22,006 nt of DNA. Origin: an uncultured Phycisphaerales bacterium. GTDB lineage: Bacteria > Planctomycetota > Phycisphaerae > UBA1845 > CAIVHJ01. Numbering within the stretch: the stretch's first letter is position 1; the number at the start of each line of letters is the position of its first letter. The position numbers were made by a program, and so were the translations under genes. The stretch is taken from the NCBI GenBank assembly GCA_903905665.1, contig CAIVHJ010000031.1, positions 1 to 22,006 on the forward strand, given 5' to 3'. Below are positions 7,640 to 15,283 of the stretch, piece after piece. The notes under the pieces are model-generated. The model was not told where the DNA came from. It saw only the letters and a list, made by a program, of their open reading frames with translations, and ran no database searches.

Positions 7640-8254
7640 ATGGCGACCGAAAAAGCACCGGCGGGTGATTCAGCACCCTCAAAACCACCACCTCCTTCAC
7701 AGCAACAGCAGCAGGCTCAGTCACCTCCTGCAGAGCCTAAACCAGCCAAGACTGGAAACCGTAACCTGATGACCATCATCGTAGTAGGTGCGCTCATGCT
7801 CGCCGAAGGAGCGGGCTTGTTTTTCGCGTTCAAAATGATGGGTGCCGGTCCCGCAAAAACACAAGCTTCTGAGACAATAGAGGAAGGAATCGCAAAACCT
7901 CTTGTCGATGAACAGGGCAAGGTCATTCCGACAGAGGCGGAAATCCCGGTTGTTACCGACCTGGTTTCCCTCAACAGCGTTAGCGGGATCGTATATGTTT
8001 ATAGAATAAGCGTTTACGTTAAAGTTGACACAAAGAATCAAAAAGCGATAGAAGAATGTTTCAAAAACAATCAATTCACCATTCGGGATACTTTGAGCCG
8101 GGTCGTACGGGGTGCTGACCCGAAGTATATGGACGAAGCGGACTTAAGTACCATGCGTCGTCTGTTTAAGACCAATCTTGACGAAATTACCAAGGACGAG
8201 TCATTCGTTAAATCCGTGATTATTGCGGATTTCAGCAAATCAAGAGGGGACTGA
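7640..8254 (+). CDS. fliL: Flagellar basal body-associated protein FliL
   Basis: FliL is a single-pass inner-membrane protein that associates with the stator and supports motor output. The 204-residue product has a Pro/Gln/Ser-rich cytoplasmic head (1-38), one membrane helix (about 44-66, MTIIVVGALMLAEGAGLFFAF), and a periplasmic part. The periplasmic part ends in the FliL-type region (about 125-204): SGIVYVYRISVYVKV, IRDTLSRVVRG, LSTMRRLFKTNLDEI, VKSVIIADFSK. The long head is more than most FliL proteins have. ATG 7640 follows AAAGGA. Position before the switch gene fliN agrees. Part of the gene (7981-8100) is only about 35% GC and uses codons such as AGA and ATA that neighbours avoid. Confidence 0.85.
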   Translation: MATEKAPAGDSAPSKPPPPSQQQQQAQSPPAEPKPAKTGNRNLMTIIVVGALMLAEGAGLFFAFKMMGAGPAKTQASETIEEGIAKPLVDEQGKVIPTEAEIPVVTDLVSLNSVSGIVYVYRISVYVKVDTKNQKAIEECFKNNQFTIRDTLSRVVRGADPKYMDEADLSTMRRLFKTNLDEITKDESFVKSVIIADFSKSRGD

Positions 8255-8332
8255 CACTTAGCCGATGAATAGATATCGGACTTCGATACCATGGACGGTG
8301 TTCTCGCGCAAGCCTAGGAGAGGCGATTCAAA

Positions 8333-9019
8333 ATGTCCGAAGAACCACTCAGCCAACAGGATATTGATGCGGCTTTATCCGGTTTAACAGGAGAAGAGGC
8401 CGCGAAAACTCCGCCCTCACCACAGCCATCGAACGCAGGGAGTTCGACTCATCCCGCTTCGGCGGGAGGCCCTTCGAGCTCCGCAGAACCATTCAAACAG
8501 GATGACATCGACTCGTTGCTGAATAGCGCCGCTTCACTGGCAGAAGAAGTCAAGGATGTTGTGAAGGAGGTAGCAGGGTCGGTCGGGGATTCGCGCGTGG
8601 ATTCAGCGGGTCGTCCGTTTGATGACGTGGCATCTGCTATTGCCGCCGAAATGGAGCAAGCCAAGGCATCAGCTTCAATCCCAAAACCGAACGCACCATC
8701 CCCTTCGGGCGCCTCGCCATTTGATCTTCCTGATTTTGGAACAACCGGTTCTGCCCACACGCAGACCATCGATCTGCTCAAGGATGTGGGGCTACAGGTC
8801 AAAATCGAGCTCGGTCGATGCCGGATGTTTGTGGATGAGGTGATGCGACTAGGCGAGGGTTCGGTGGTGGAGCTTGAAAAACTGGCGGGTGATCCGGTCG
8901 ATGTCTATGTGAACGACCGGCTTGTGGCGCGAGGGGAAGTACTGGTATTGAACGACAACTTCTGTGTGCGTGTCAACGAAATCGTAGCGGAAATCACGCA
9001 AGATTTTCAAACGGCCTAG
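8333..9019 (+). CDS. fliN: Flagellar motor switch protein FliN with extended N-terminus (FliY-like, no CheC domain)
   Basis: FliN forms the bottom of the C-ring and binds FliH/FliI. Of 228 residues, the SpoA-type FliN domain is about 143-225: TIDLLKDVGLQVKIELGRCRM, then LGEGSVVELEKLAGDPVDVYVNDRLVARGEVLVLNDNFCVRVNEI, a good match. The first 140 residues are low-complexity linker (Ser, Ala, Pro) with two short peptides, LSQQDIDAALS (6-16) and FKQDDIDSLLN (54-64). Both look like the LSQxEIDALL peptide by which FliM and FliY bind CheY-P. The CheC-like middle domain of FliY is missing. There is no fliM in the 78-bp gap after fliL, its usual place. A strong AGGAGAGG precedes the start. Confidence 0.93.
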   Translation: MSEEPLSQQDIDAALSGLTGEEAAKTPPSPQPSNAGSSTHPASAGGPSSSAEPFKQDDIDSLLNSAASLAEEVKDVVKEVAGSVGDSRVDSAGRPFDDVASAIAAEMEQAKASASIPKPNAPSPSGASPFDLPDFGTTGSAHTQTIDLLKDVGLQVKIELGRCRMFVDEVMRLGEGSVVELEKLAGDPVDVYVNDRLVARGEVLVLNDNFCVRVNEIVAEITQDFQTA

Positions 9020-9061
9020 CAGGATGCCGGGCCCGCAATCGCCATGGATGGTGCACGTCTC

Positions 9062-9784
9062 ATGTCCATTTCATTGATCCGAATTAGTACGTTCGTCGGG
9101 TTTTGGCTCGCTTTTTCCCAGGTTGCCGTGGGGCAGGATTCATCCGCGCCGGTTCAGGTGCAGGCGAATTCGGGAATGGTCGCGCCGACGGCTCCGCCGG
9201 CGGGGAATTCATCGGGTATTCGCGATTTGAGCGATCGACCGATTGGGGAGAACCGAGCGGCGACGGCCGACAAGCGGTCCCAGGCTTCTCACCGCGCAAC
9301 CACCGGTTGGGTCGGCAGCACGATGACGGCGCTGGGTGTAGTGCTGGGGTTGATTGCACTGTGTGCCTGGGGCGTCAAAAAGATCATGCCGGGTGGAGCC
9401 TTGGGAAACACGTCGGTGATACAGGTGTTGCACAAAACCTATCTGACGCCGAAGCAGTTTTTGGCGGTGGTGAAACTGGGCCGCAGGATGATGCTGATCG
9501 GAGTGACGAACGAACAGATGAATCCTCTAGCCACCATCGACGATCCCGAAGAAGTTGCCTGGTTGACCACGGATGCCAAAACAGCCGGCGCCGGTGAGAA
9601 GAATTTTCACAAGGCGATGGGTCAGGAACTTTCCGTTTACGAACAACTCGATGAACCCGCCGAACCGCCCCGGGTTCCGGATCAGGCGATCATGGATCAA
9701 ACACGGCAACGGTTGCGGGGTTTGTTGCAAAAGGTCAAGACTCTGACGACGACACTGCAACGGGAGTCGGCGGATACGCGATGA
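9062..9784 (+). CDS. fliO: Flagellar biosynthesis protein FliO
   Basis: FliO helps assemble the FliP-FliQ-FliR export gate. From ATG 9062 the product is 240 residues. It starts with a probable signal peptide (ISLIRISTFVGFWLAFSQVAVGQ), then a disordered Ala/Pro/Ser stretch, a membrane helix at about 87-105 (STMTALGVVLGLIALCAWGV), and the cytoplasmic FliO core. The core reads TSVIQVLHKTYLTPKQFLAVVKLG, then RRMMLIGVTNEQMNPLATID, equivalent to the family pattern L.P...L.LV.VG...LLLGVT. An upstream in-frame ATG at 9044 adds six residues, but its nearest AGGA is too far away. The order fliN-fliO-fliP supports the call. Longer than enterobacterial FliO (about 120), similar to FliZ/FliO of Gram-positives. 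Confidence 0.88.
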   Translation: MSISLIRISTFVGFWLAFSQVAVGQDSSAPVQVQANSGMVAPTAPPAGNSSGIRDLSDRPIGENRAATADKRSQASHRATTGWVGSTMTALGVVLGLIALCAWGVKKIMPGGALGNTSVIQVLHKTYLTPKQFLAVVKLGRRMMLIGVTNEQMNPLATIDDPEEVAWLTTDAKTAGAGEKNFHKAMGQELSVYEQLDEPAEPPRVPDQAIMDQTRQRLRGLLQKVKTLTTTLQRESADTR

Positions 9785-9830
9785 GGTGATCGCGGCCGAT
9801 ATCTCATCGGCTGCTTCCAATGGATGTTTT

Positions 9831-9848
9831 ACCGGTGGGACGCCGGTG
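9831..9848 (-). repeat. Dispersed 18-bp inverted-repeat element, copy 1
   Basis: Read on the - strand this is CACCGGCGTCCCACCGGT. A second copy at 11128-11145 on the + strand matches 16 of 18 positions. Both copies sit in gaps between export-gate genes and have CCGG-containing arms. Confidence 0.6.
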
Positions 9849-9930
9849 CTGCACAATTCGGTTCACAAGAGGTCGGTGTCACACAATTCAGTTCGCCAGA
9901 CGCCGATGACATATTGTTCGCCCCGATTGG
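9841..9930. repeat. 30-bp tandem repeat, three decaying units, between fliO and fliP
   Basis: Units 9841-9870 and 9871-9900 agree at 22 of 30 positions (both contain CACAATTC and GTTC at the same places). 9901-9930 matches only in its first half. Together with the 18-bp element this fills most of the 168-bp gap 9785-9952. I see no gene in it. Confidence 0.6.
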
Positions 9931-9952
9931 CGGCGCTAAGGAGTAGCGCTGA

Positions 9953-10807
9953 ATGTTCGAGCATGGATGCTCAAGGCGGCGATGGATTCTCGGATGCACG
10001 ATCATCGTTTTGGTGATGACGTCCGTGGCTCAGGCTGCGCCATCTCGTCCTTCTCCTCCCCCATCCTCGATCGACAATCCTATTGGAATTCCTGATGTCC
10101 GGCAGGTTCTGCCGACCGCCACAGACGGCAAGGGCGTCAGTTCGACGATGCAGATTTTCGTGATCATGACGGTGCTGATGATCGCACCGTCGATCGTGAT
10201 CATGATGACCTGTTTCACGCGAATTCTGATCGTGCTCGCCCTGCTGCGTCAGGCGATCGGCACCCCGCAGTTGCCGCCCACGCAGATTCTGATGGGTTTG
10301 GCGCTGTTCATGTCGATGCTGGTCATGGCGCCCACGTGGTCTCGGATCAAGGAAGATGCCGTTGACCCCTATATGAACAATCAGATCCCGCAGAAACAGG
10401 CGATCGACGCGGGGATGATGCATTTGCGGGATTTCATGTTTCGGCAGATTGAAAAGACCGGAAACGAGCAGGACATTTATTTGTTTCTGGGCTATTCGCG
10501 TACGACGCCGATCCAGCCGAACGAGTCGGTCCTTCCCAAAGACGTTCCGTCCACCGTGCTCATTCCGTCGTTCATCCTGAGCGAACTCAAAACGTCGTTC
10601 ATCATGGGGTTTCGGATTTATCTTCCGTTTCTCGTGATCGACATGGTGATCGCGTCCATTCTGATTTCGATGGGCATGATGATGCTCCCGCCGGTGCTGA
10701 TTTCGCTGCCCTTCAAGTTGTTGTTGTTTGTGTTGGCCGACGGGTGGCATCTGGTCGTCGGAAGCTTGCTCGACAGTTTCGATCACGTGCCCATTCTGAG
10801 CGGTTGA
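9953..10807 (+). CDS. fliP: Flagellar export gate protein FliP
   Basis: FliP forms, as a pentamer, the core of the export channel with FliQ and FliR. The 284-residue product has a cleavable signal peptide (to about residue 28, IIVLVMTSVAQA), which FliP typically has. This is followed by the conserved blocks MTVLMIAPSIVIMMTCFTRILIVLALLRQAIGTPQLPPTQILMGLALFMS and IPSFILSELKTSFIMGFRIYLPFLVIDMVIASILISMGMMMLPP, with the methionine-rich loop (MGMMMLPP) that gates the pore. The end FKLLLFVLADGWHLVVGSL is standard. ATG 9953 follows AAGGAG 9938-9943 with 9-base spacing. FliQ starts 26 bases after its stop. Confidence 0.97.
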   Translation: MFEHGCSRRRWILGCTIIVLVMTSVAQAAPSRPSPPPSSIDNPIGIPDVRQVLPTATDGKGVSSTMQIFVIMTVLMIAPSIVIMMTCFTRILIVLALLRQAIGTPQLPPTQILMGLALFMSMLVMAPTWSRIKEDAVDPYMNNQIPQKQAIDAGMMHLRDFMFRQIEKTGNEQDIYLFLGYSRTTPIQPNESVLPKDVPSTVLIPSFILSELKTSFIMGFRIYLPFLVIDMVIASILISMGMMMLPPVLISLPFKLLLFVLADGWHLVVGSLLDSFDHVPILSG

Positions 10808-10821
10808 GTGTAGTTTGGATC

Positions 10822-10826
10822 AGGAG
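10822..10826 (+). promoter_or_regulatory. Ribosome-binding site that sets the fliQ start
   Basis: AGGAG 7 bases before ATG 10834; it rules out the 30-residue upstream extension that overlaps fliP. Confidence 0.75.
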
Positions 10827-10833
10827 TCAATCT

Positions 10834-11094
10834 ATGGGCCTTGAACAAGCATTAGACCTGGGTCGTGAGGCGTTCCTGACGTCGATGATCATTTCAGCGC
10901 CCGTGCTGCTCATCGGGATGGTGGTGGGGCTGGTCATCGCGCTGGTTCAGGCGGTGACCCAGTTGCACGAACAAACGCTGTCGTTTGTGCCAAAAATCGT
11001 GGCCATGGGCGCCGTTGCGGCATTTTTCTTTCCGTGGGTCACGACGTTGATGCTGGAATATTCGCAAGTTTTGTTCGGCGAGTCGCCGTGGTAG
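10834..11094 (+). CDS. fliQ: Flagellar export gate protein FliQ
   Basis: Small two-helix component of the export gate. The frame is open from 10744 but the family N-terminus begins at ATG 10834 (MGLEQALDLGREAF), behind AGGAG 10822-10826 with 7-base spacing, giving 86 residues, the usual length. Helices are about 16-38 (MIISAPVLLIGMVVGLVIALVQA) and 50-71. Between them is the conserved TQLHEQTLSFVPKIV loop. Lies between fliP and fliR as in nearly all flagellar clusters. Confidence 0.96.
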   Translation: MGLEQALDLGREAFLTSMIISAPVLLIGMVVGLVIALVQAVTQLHEQTLSFVPKIVAMGAVAAFFFPWVTTLMLEYSQVLFGESPW

Positions 11095-11122
11095 GAAACG
11101 TGAGGCATGAAACGTGAAGCGA
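11095..11122 (+). repeat. Heptamer repeat array directly after fliQ
   Basis: Units GAAACGT, GAGGCAT, GAAACGT, GAAGCGA, beginning at the base after the fliQ stop. The last 15 bases (11108-11122) recur exactly on the - strand at 13089-13103. Confidence 0.6.
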
Positions 11123-11127
11123 TGTGG

Positions 11128-11146
11128 CACCGGCATCCGACCGGTG
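11128..11146 (+). repeat. Dispersed 18-bp inverted-repeat element, copy 2
   Basis: CACCGG, 7-base centre, CCGGTG. The first 18 bases match the - strand of 9831-9848 at 16 of 18 positions. Located between the heptamer array and the fliR ribosome-binding site. Confidence 0.6.
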
Positions 11147-11171
11147 ACGAGAGAGACTAAAGGTTGTTCCG

Positions 11172-11954
11172 ATGTTGCCCTGGGGATGGGTTGAATTGAA
11201 TTTGCTGCTGCCGGCGTTCGTGCTGGTCTTGGCGCGGGTGTCGGGTGTGATGCTGACGGCGCCTATGTTCGGCAGCGTGCTGATTCCCTATCCGATCAAG
11301 GTTGTGCTGATTTTGGCGATTTCATCTCTGGTATTTCCGGTCCTGTCTCCGTTGCTGCCGACGGACCTGACGATAACGGCCATGCTGGTCGGGATGCTGG
11401 GCGAGTTGGTGATCGGGTTGGTGATCGGGTTGGGTTTGAGTGCGATTCTGCTGGCGATGCAGATGGCCGGGATGATTATCTCGCAGCAATGCGGAATCGC
11501 CATGGCGGCGGTTATCGACCCGACGACCGAAGCCCAGACTTCGGACGTCGGTCAGGTGTATTTCTGGGTGGCGACCGTGTTGTTTCTGATGCTGGGGGGT
11601 CATCGCGTCATGCTCGACGTGTTGCTCAAAAGTTTTGCGACGGTACCGGTCATGACGTTCACCGCCGGACCCCCGGTCGTGCAAGTTATGACGGATCTGG
11701 TCGGTTTGTCGATGGAATTTGCGGTCCGGGTGGCCGGACCCGCCATTCTGGCGCTGCTGGTGACGAAGATCGGCATGGGATTTGTTTCGCGAACGATGCC
11801 CCAGTTGCACGTGTTGTCGGTCGGATTTCCGATCATGGTGTGCGTGGGAATGTTTTTCGCCGCGATGGGCATCAGTCATCTGGATGATCTGTTGTACGGC
11901 TATCTGGAGGATGCATTCGATCTGATTCGCTCGGTGCTGCGAATCGGCACATGA
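11172..11954 (+). CDS. fliR: Flagellar export gate protein FliR
   Basis: FliR completes the FliP5-FliQ4-FliR1 gate in the inner membrane. The 260-residue product is strongly hydrophobic, with about six membrane helices. It carries the family blocks LARVSGVMLTAPMFGSVLIP, LGELVIGLVIGLGLSAILLA, MAGMIISQQCGIAM and DPTTEAQTSDVGQVYFW, and the C-terminal GFPIMVCVGMFFAAMGI. The length is standard. ATG 11172 follows AAAGG with 8-base spacing. The stop lies 9 bases before flhB. The upstream 77-bp gap carries two small repeats, so the link with fliQ is looser than elsewhere in the run. Confidence 0.96.
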   Translation: MLPWGWVELNLLLPAFVLVLARVSGVMLTAPMFGSVLIPYPIKVVLILAISSLVFPVLSPLLPTDLTITAMLVGMLGELVIGLVIGLGLSAILLAMQMAGMIISQQCGIAMAAVIDPTTEAQTSDVGQVYFWVATVLFLMLGGHRVMLDVLLKSFATVPVMTFTAGPPVVQVMTDLVGLSMEFAVRVAGPAILALLVTKIGMGFVSRTMPQLHVLSVGFPIMVCVGMFFAAMGISHLDDLLYGYLEDAFDLIRSVLRIGT

Positions 11955-11963
11955 GGGTGCTGC

Positions 11964-13055
11964 ATGGCGGATGAAGAAAAAACTGAAGCCCCGACCCCGC
12001 GACGGCGCCAGGAGGCGCGCGAACGCGGACATGTCTCTCGGAGTCAGGACCTCTCGGCGGGGGTTTTGCTGCTGGTGGGGTTACTGGTTTTGTGGATGTT
12101 CAATCGATACATCCTCTCTCGTTTGTTTAACATCATGCACTATCTGTTGGGGGGAAGCGGAGATTCCTTCCTGCAGGTGGACCAGCTTTTTCTGTTGGGT
12201 CGCTGGTCGTTGCTGGAGGTAATGCAGATTGTGCTTCCGATTTTGGCACTGCTGATGGTGGCGGGTATTGCCGTTTCTCTCCTGCAAGTGGGACCGCTGT
12301 GGACGGTCGTTCCCGTCACGCCGGATTTCAACAAGATTAATCCCGTCAACGGATTTCGTACGTTGTTCAACGCCCGCACAGTTGTCAAATTACTGATCTG
12401 CTCCTTCAAACTCGGAGTGGTGGGGTACGTCGTGTACGACGCCGTCATCGATTCTATCGATCGAATCCTGTTTCTGTCGCAGTTGGCGGTTCCCGAAATG
12501 CTCAAACTGGGCATGGAGTTGATGTTGTCGCTGGGCATTCGGGCGGCGCTGGTGCTTCTGGTGCTCGGTATTCTGGATTATCTGTACGAGCGATACAAAT
12601 ATGAACGGGACTTGCGCATGAGCAAGGAGGAGGTCAAGGAGGAGATGAAACGAATGGATGGGGACCCGCTGATGCGTCGCCGTCGTCGGGAAGTGCAGAT
12701 GCAATTGTCCATGCAGCGGATTCGGAAGGAAGTCCCTCAGGCCGACGTCGTCGTTACCAACCCGACGCATTACGCCGTCGCACTGCGATACGACAATCAG
12801 GAAATGCACGCGCCCAGAGTCGTCGCCAAGGGACAGGATTACATGGCGCTGCGAATCAGGGAAATCGCACTGGAATTTGAAATCCCCGTGGTGGAACGTC
12901 CGCCCCTGGCCCGAACACTGTATCAACTCGTCGAAGTGGGGCACGAAATTCCCCCTTCGTTGTACAAGGCGGTAGCGGAGGTTTTGGCCTATGTGTATGA
13001 ACTTTCGGGCCGGCGTCAGCAGATGCGCGAAACCGTCGCCGCTGCGACGACGTGA
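11964..13055 (+). CDS. flhB: Flagellar export specificity switch protein FlhB
   Basis: FlhB switches export from hook to filament proteins after self-cleavage. The 363-residue product starts with the signature EKTEAPTPRRRQEARERGHVSRSQDL, has four membrane helices (about 32-48, 84-108, 140-160, 180-206), a charged linker, and the cytoplasmic domain. The autocleavage motif NPTH is present at 266-269 (DVVVTNPTHYAVALRYD), so cleavage should occur between N266 and P267. The C-terminus IPVVERPPLARTLYQLVEVGHEIPPSLYKAVAEVLAYVY is standard. It works with FliK, encoded upstream in the same cluster. The start follows fliR after 9 bases. Confidence 0.97.
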   Translation: MADEEKTEAPTPRRRQEARERGHVSRSQDLSAGVLLLVGLLVLWMFNRYILSRLFNIMHYLLGGSGDSFLQVDQLFLLGRWSLLEVMQIVLPILALLMVAGIAVSLLQVGPLWTVVPVTPDFNKINPVNGFRTLFNARTVVKLLICSFKLGVVGYVVYDAVIDSIDRILFLSQLAVPEMLKLGMELMLSLGIRAALVLLVLGILDYLYERYKYERDLRMSKEEVKEEMKRMDGDPLMRRRRREVQMQLSMQRIRKEVPQADVVVTNPTHYAVALRYDNQEMHAPRVVAKGQDYMALRIREIALEFEIPVVERPPLARTLYQLVEVGHEIPPSLYKAVAEVLAYVYELSGRRQQMRETVAAATT

Positions 13056-13088
13056 GGTGCATGGGGTGAAACGATGCACAAATATTTT

Positions 13089-13103
13089 TCGCTTCACGTT
13101 TCA
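13089..13103 (-). repeat. Heptamer-type repeat remnant between flhB and flhA, reverse orientation
   Basis: On the - strand this reads TGAAACGTGAAGCGA, identical to 11108-11122. It contains two 7-base units, GAAACGT and GAAGCGA. A further GTGAAACG lies at 13066-13073 on the + strand and pairs with 13097-13104. The gap 13056-13147 holds no gene. Confidence 0.5.
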
Positions 13104-13147
13104 CTCGTGACGTGAACCGTTGATTCGCTTGATGGACTGAGACCCTT

Positions 13148-15283
13148 ATGGCAGATATTCCAGCAATCTGGTTGCCCGCTTCGGTGGTTCTGTTCATTCA
13201 GAAAAACCGCAACCTGCTCATGCCGCTGGCGGCCCTGAGTCTGATCTTCGTCGTGCTCGTCCCGCTGCCCACGCCGTTTCTGGATTTGTTGCTGGTGATC
13301 AATCTTACCTTGTCGGCGCTGGTGTTGCTGACGGTGATGTATGTGAAATCACCATTGGAGTTGTCTGTTTTCCCGTCGTTGTTGCTGGGTTTGACGTTGT
13401 TCCGGCTGGTGCTCAACACAGCCTCCACGCGATTGATTCTCACCAACGCCGCCCATGGAACCGCCGCCGCGGGACGCGTCATCGAAACCTTCGGCCATTT
13501 TGTGGCGGGCGGATCGCTGGCCATCGGCGCCATTATCTTTTTGATTATCGTCGTCATTCAGTTCGTCGTGATTACCAAGGGCGCGACGCGAATCGCCGAA
13601 GTGGCGGCGCGGTTCACGTTGGACGGCATGCCGGGAAAGCAAATGGCCGTCGATGCCGACCTGAACGCCGGAATCATCTCGGATGAAGATGCCCGCCGAC
13701 GGCGCAAAGACATCACGCGCGAAGCCGATTTTTACGGCGCGATGGACGGCGCCAGCAAGTTTGTCCGGGGCGATGCCGTCGCCGGTATCATCATCACTTT
13801 CATCAACATTCTGGGCGGATTCTACGTCGGAATGATCGAAATGAACCCGCCCTACACCTTCGCGGAAACACTGCGAATCTTCACGATTTTGACGATCGGA
13901 GACGGACTGGTGTCGCAGATTCCGGCGTTCATCGTGTCGCTGGGCGCGGCGATGATTGTCAGTCGAAGCGTCTCTGAATCCAATTTCGGCGAGGAACTCC
14001 TGACGCAGGTGACGTCCCGACCGATCGCCTTGGCGCTGACGGCTGCCTTTTTGGGTTCGTTGCTGATCACCCCGTTGCCCAAAGTTCCGCTTATTACTTT
14101 GATCATTGCCTGCGGGGGATTGGCGTTTCTGCTCAGGCAGGTCAGGGTGAAACAGGAGCACGTCCTCCGCACCAAATCTATCGCGGATGCCAAACCACCC
14201 GATAAGGTCGAGAGTTTTCTCGCCGTCGATCCGATGGAACTCGAAGTCGGATATGGACTCATCAAATTGGTGGATCGCAAACAAGGGGGGGACCTGCTCG
14301 AACGGATCAGTAACATCCGTCGTCAGCAGGCCACTGAATTGGGGATCATCATTCCCCCGATTCGCATTCGGGACAACATTCAACTTGAACCCAACCAGTA
14401 CGCCATTCGGCTGAGGGGGGTGGAGGTCGCGCGGGGTGAAGCCATGCCGGGACACCTCCTCGCCATCAATGCCGGTTTGGTCACCGATCCGGTTTCTGGG
14501 ATTGAGACACGTGAGCCCGCCTTCGGACTTCCTGCGCTTTGGATTAACAAAGAACAACGGGAATTGGCGGAGCACCGGAATTACACCGTCGTTGAATCGT
14601 CGAGCGTTCTGGCGACGCATCTTACTGAAATAATCAAGCAATACGCCGATGAATTGTTGACGCGAGAAAGCGTCAATCGGCTGCTCGAAAACCTCAAGGA
14701 AAAATCGCCAAAATTGATCGAAGAAGTCATTCCGAACGTGCTGAAAGCCGGTGAGGTGCAAAAGGTTATGCAATCGCTTCTGCGGGAGCGTGTGCCCGTG
14801 CGAGACCTCGAAGTGATCCTCGAAACGCTTGGTGACTGGGCGCCGAGGACCAAGGATTCCGACATCCTGACTGAGTACGTGCGCAATGCAATGGCGCGGA
14901 CGATTTGTCAGATACATCGCGCCCGTGACGGGAAAATTTATTGTGTGACTTTAGATCCACGAGTTGAAGACCTGATCAACAAACATATCGAGCGAGGTGA
15001 TCGCGGAGCCGTATTGACGATGCCGCCAGTGATTCAGGGCAAGGTGTTGGAGGCGATCAAGCGGGAAGTTGAGCGTGCGGTACAATCCACGGCGGGACAA
15101 ACTCCGGTGGTGCTGTGCTCGCCGCAGGTCCGTGGGTGGGTACGCAAAATGATCGAAACTACGCTGCCGCAAGTAGCCGTTTTGGCGTATAACGAAATCG
15201 TTCGCGGGACACAAGTTGAAGCCAAGGGAATGGTGGTGGTGAACCATGAAAGTGACGTCGCAACCGAGGATATATCTGGCTGA
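13148..15283 (+). CDS. flhA: Flagellar export apparatus protein FlhA
   Basis: FlhA forms the nonameric ring below the gate that receives cargo and uses the proton gradient. The 711-residue product has the eight-helix membrane half (about 22-330) with the FHIPEP-family block LFRLVLNTASTRLIL and the cytoplasmic loop DGMPGKQMAVDADLNAGIISDEDARRRR (about 160-187). These are followed by VRGDAVAGIIITFINILGGFYVGM. The cytoplasmic half (about 355-700) includes GYGLIKLVD and the export-receptor domain with GEVQKVMQSLLRERVPVRDLEVILETLGDWAPRTKDSDILTEYVR. The length is usual (about 690-710). No strong ribosome-binding site is seen before ATG 13148. Its last 38 bases overlap the start of flhF. Confidence 0.97.
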   Translation: MADIPAIWLPASVVLFIQKNRNLLMPLAALSLIFVVLVPLPTPFLDLLLVINLTLSALVLLTVMYVKSPLELSVFPSLLLGLTLFRLVLNTASTRLILTNAAHGTAAAGRVIETFGHFVAGGSLAIGAIIFLIIVVIQFVVITKGATRIAEVAARFTLDGMPGKQMAVDADLNAGIISDEDARRRRKDITREADFYGAMDGASKFVRGDAVAGIIITFINILGGFYVGMIEMNPPYTFAETLRIFTILTIGDGLVSQIPAFIVSLGAAMIVSRSVSESNFGEELLTQVTSRPIALALTAAFLGSLLITPLPKVPLITLIIACGGLAFLLRQVRVKQEHVLRTKSIADAKPPDKVESFLAVDPMELEVGYGLIKLVDRKQGGDLLERISNIRRQQATELGIIIPPIRIRDNIQLEPNQYAIRLRGVEVARGEAMPGHLLAINAGLVTDPVSGIETREPAFGLPALWINKEQRELAEHRNYTVVESSSVLATHLTEIIKQYADELLTRESVNRLLENLKEKSPKLIEEVIPNVLKAGEVQKVMQSLLRERVPVRDLEVILETLGDWAPRTKDSDILTEYVRNAMARTICQIHRARDGKIYCVTLDPRVEDLINKHIERGDRGAVLTMPPVIQGKVLEAIKREVERAVQSTAGQTPVVLCSPQVRGWVRKMIETTLPQVAVLAYNEIVRGTQVEAKGMVVVNHESDVATEDISG

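Noticed and set aside
9971..10786. A 271-codon open frame on the - strand opposite fliP
   Set aside because: Antisense shadow of fliP with extreme His/Gln/Arg content; no domain seen.
13349..14917. A 522-codon open frame on the - strand
   Set aside because: It lies wholly antisense to flhA, whose protein is unmistakable. The frame has the His/Arg/Asp-rich composition typical of antisense frames and no binding site.
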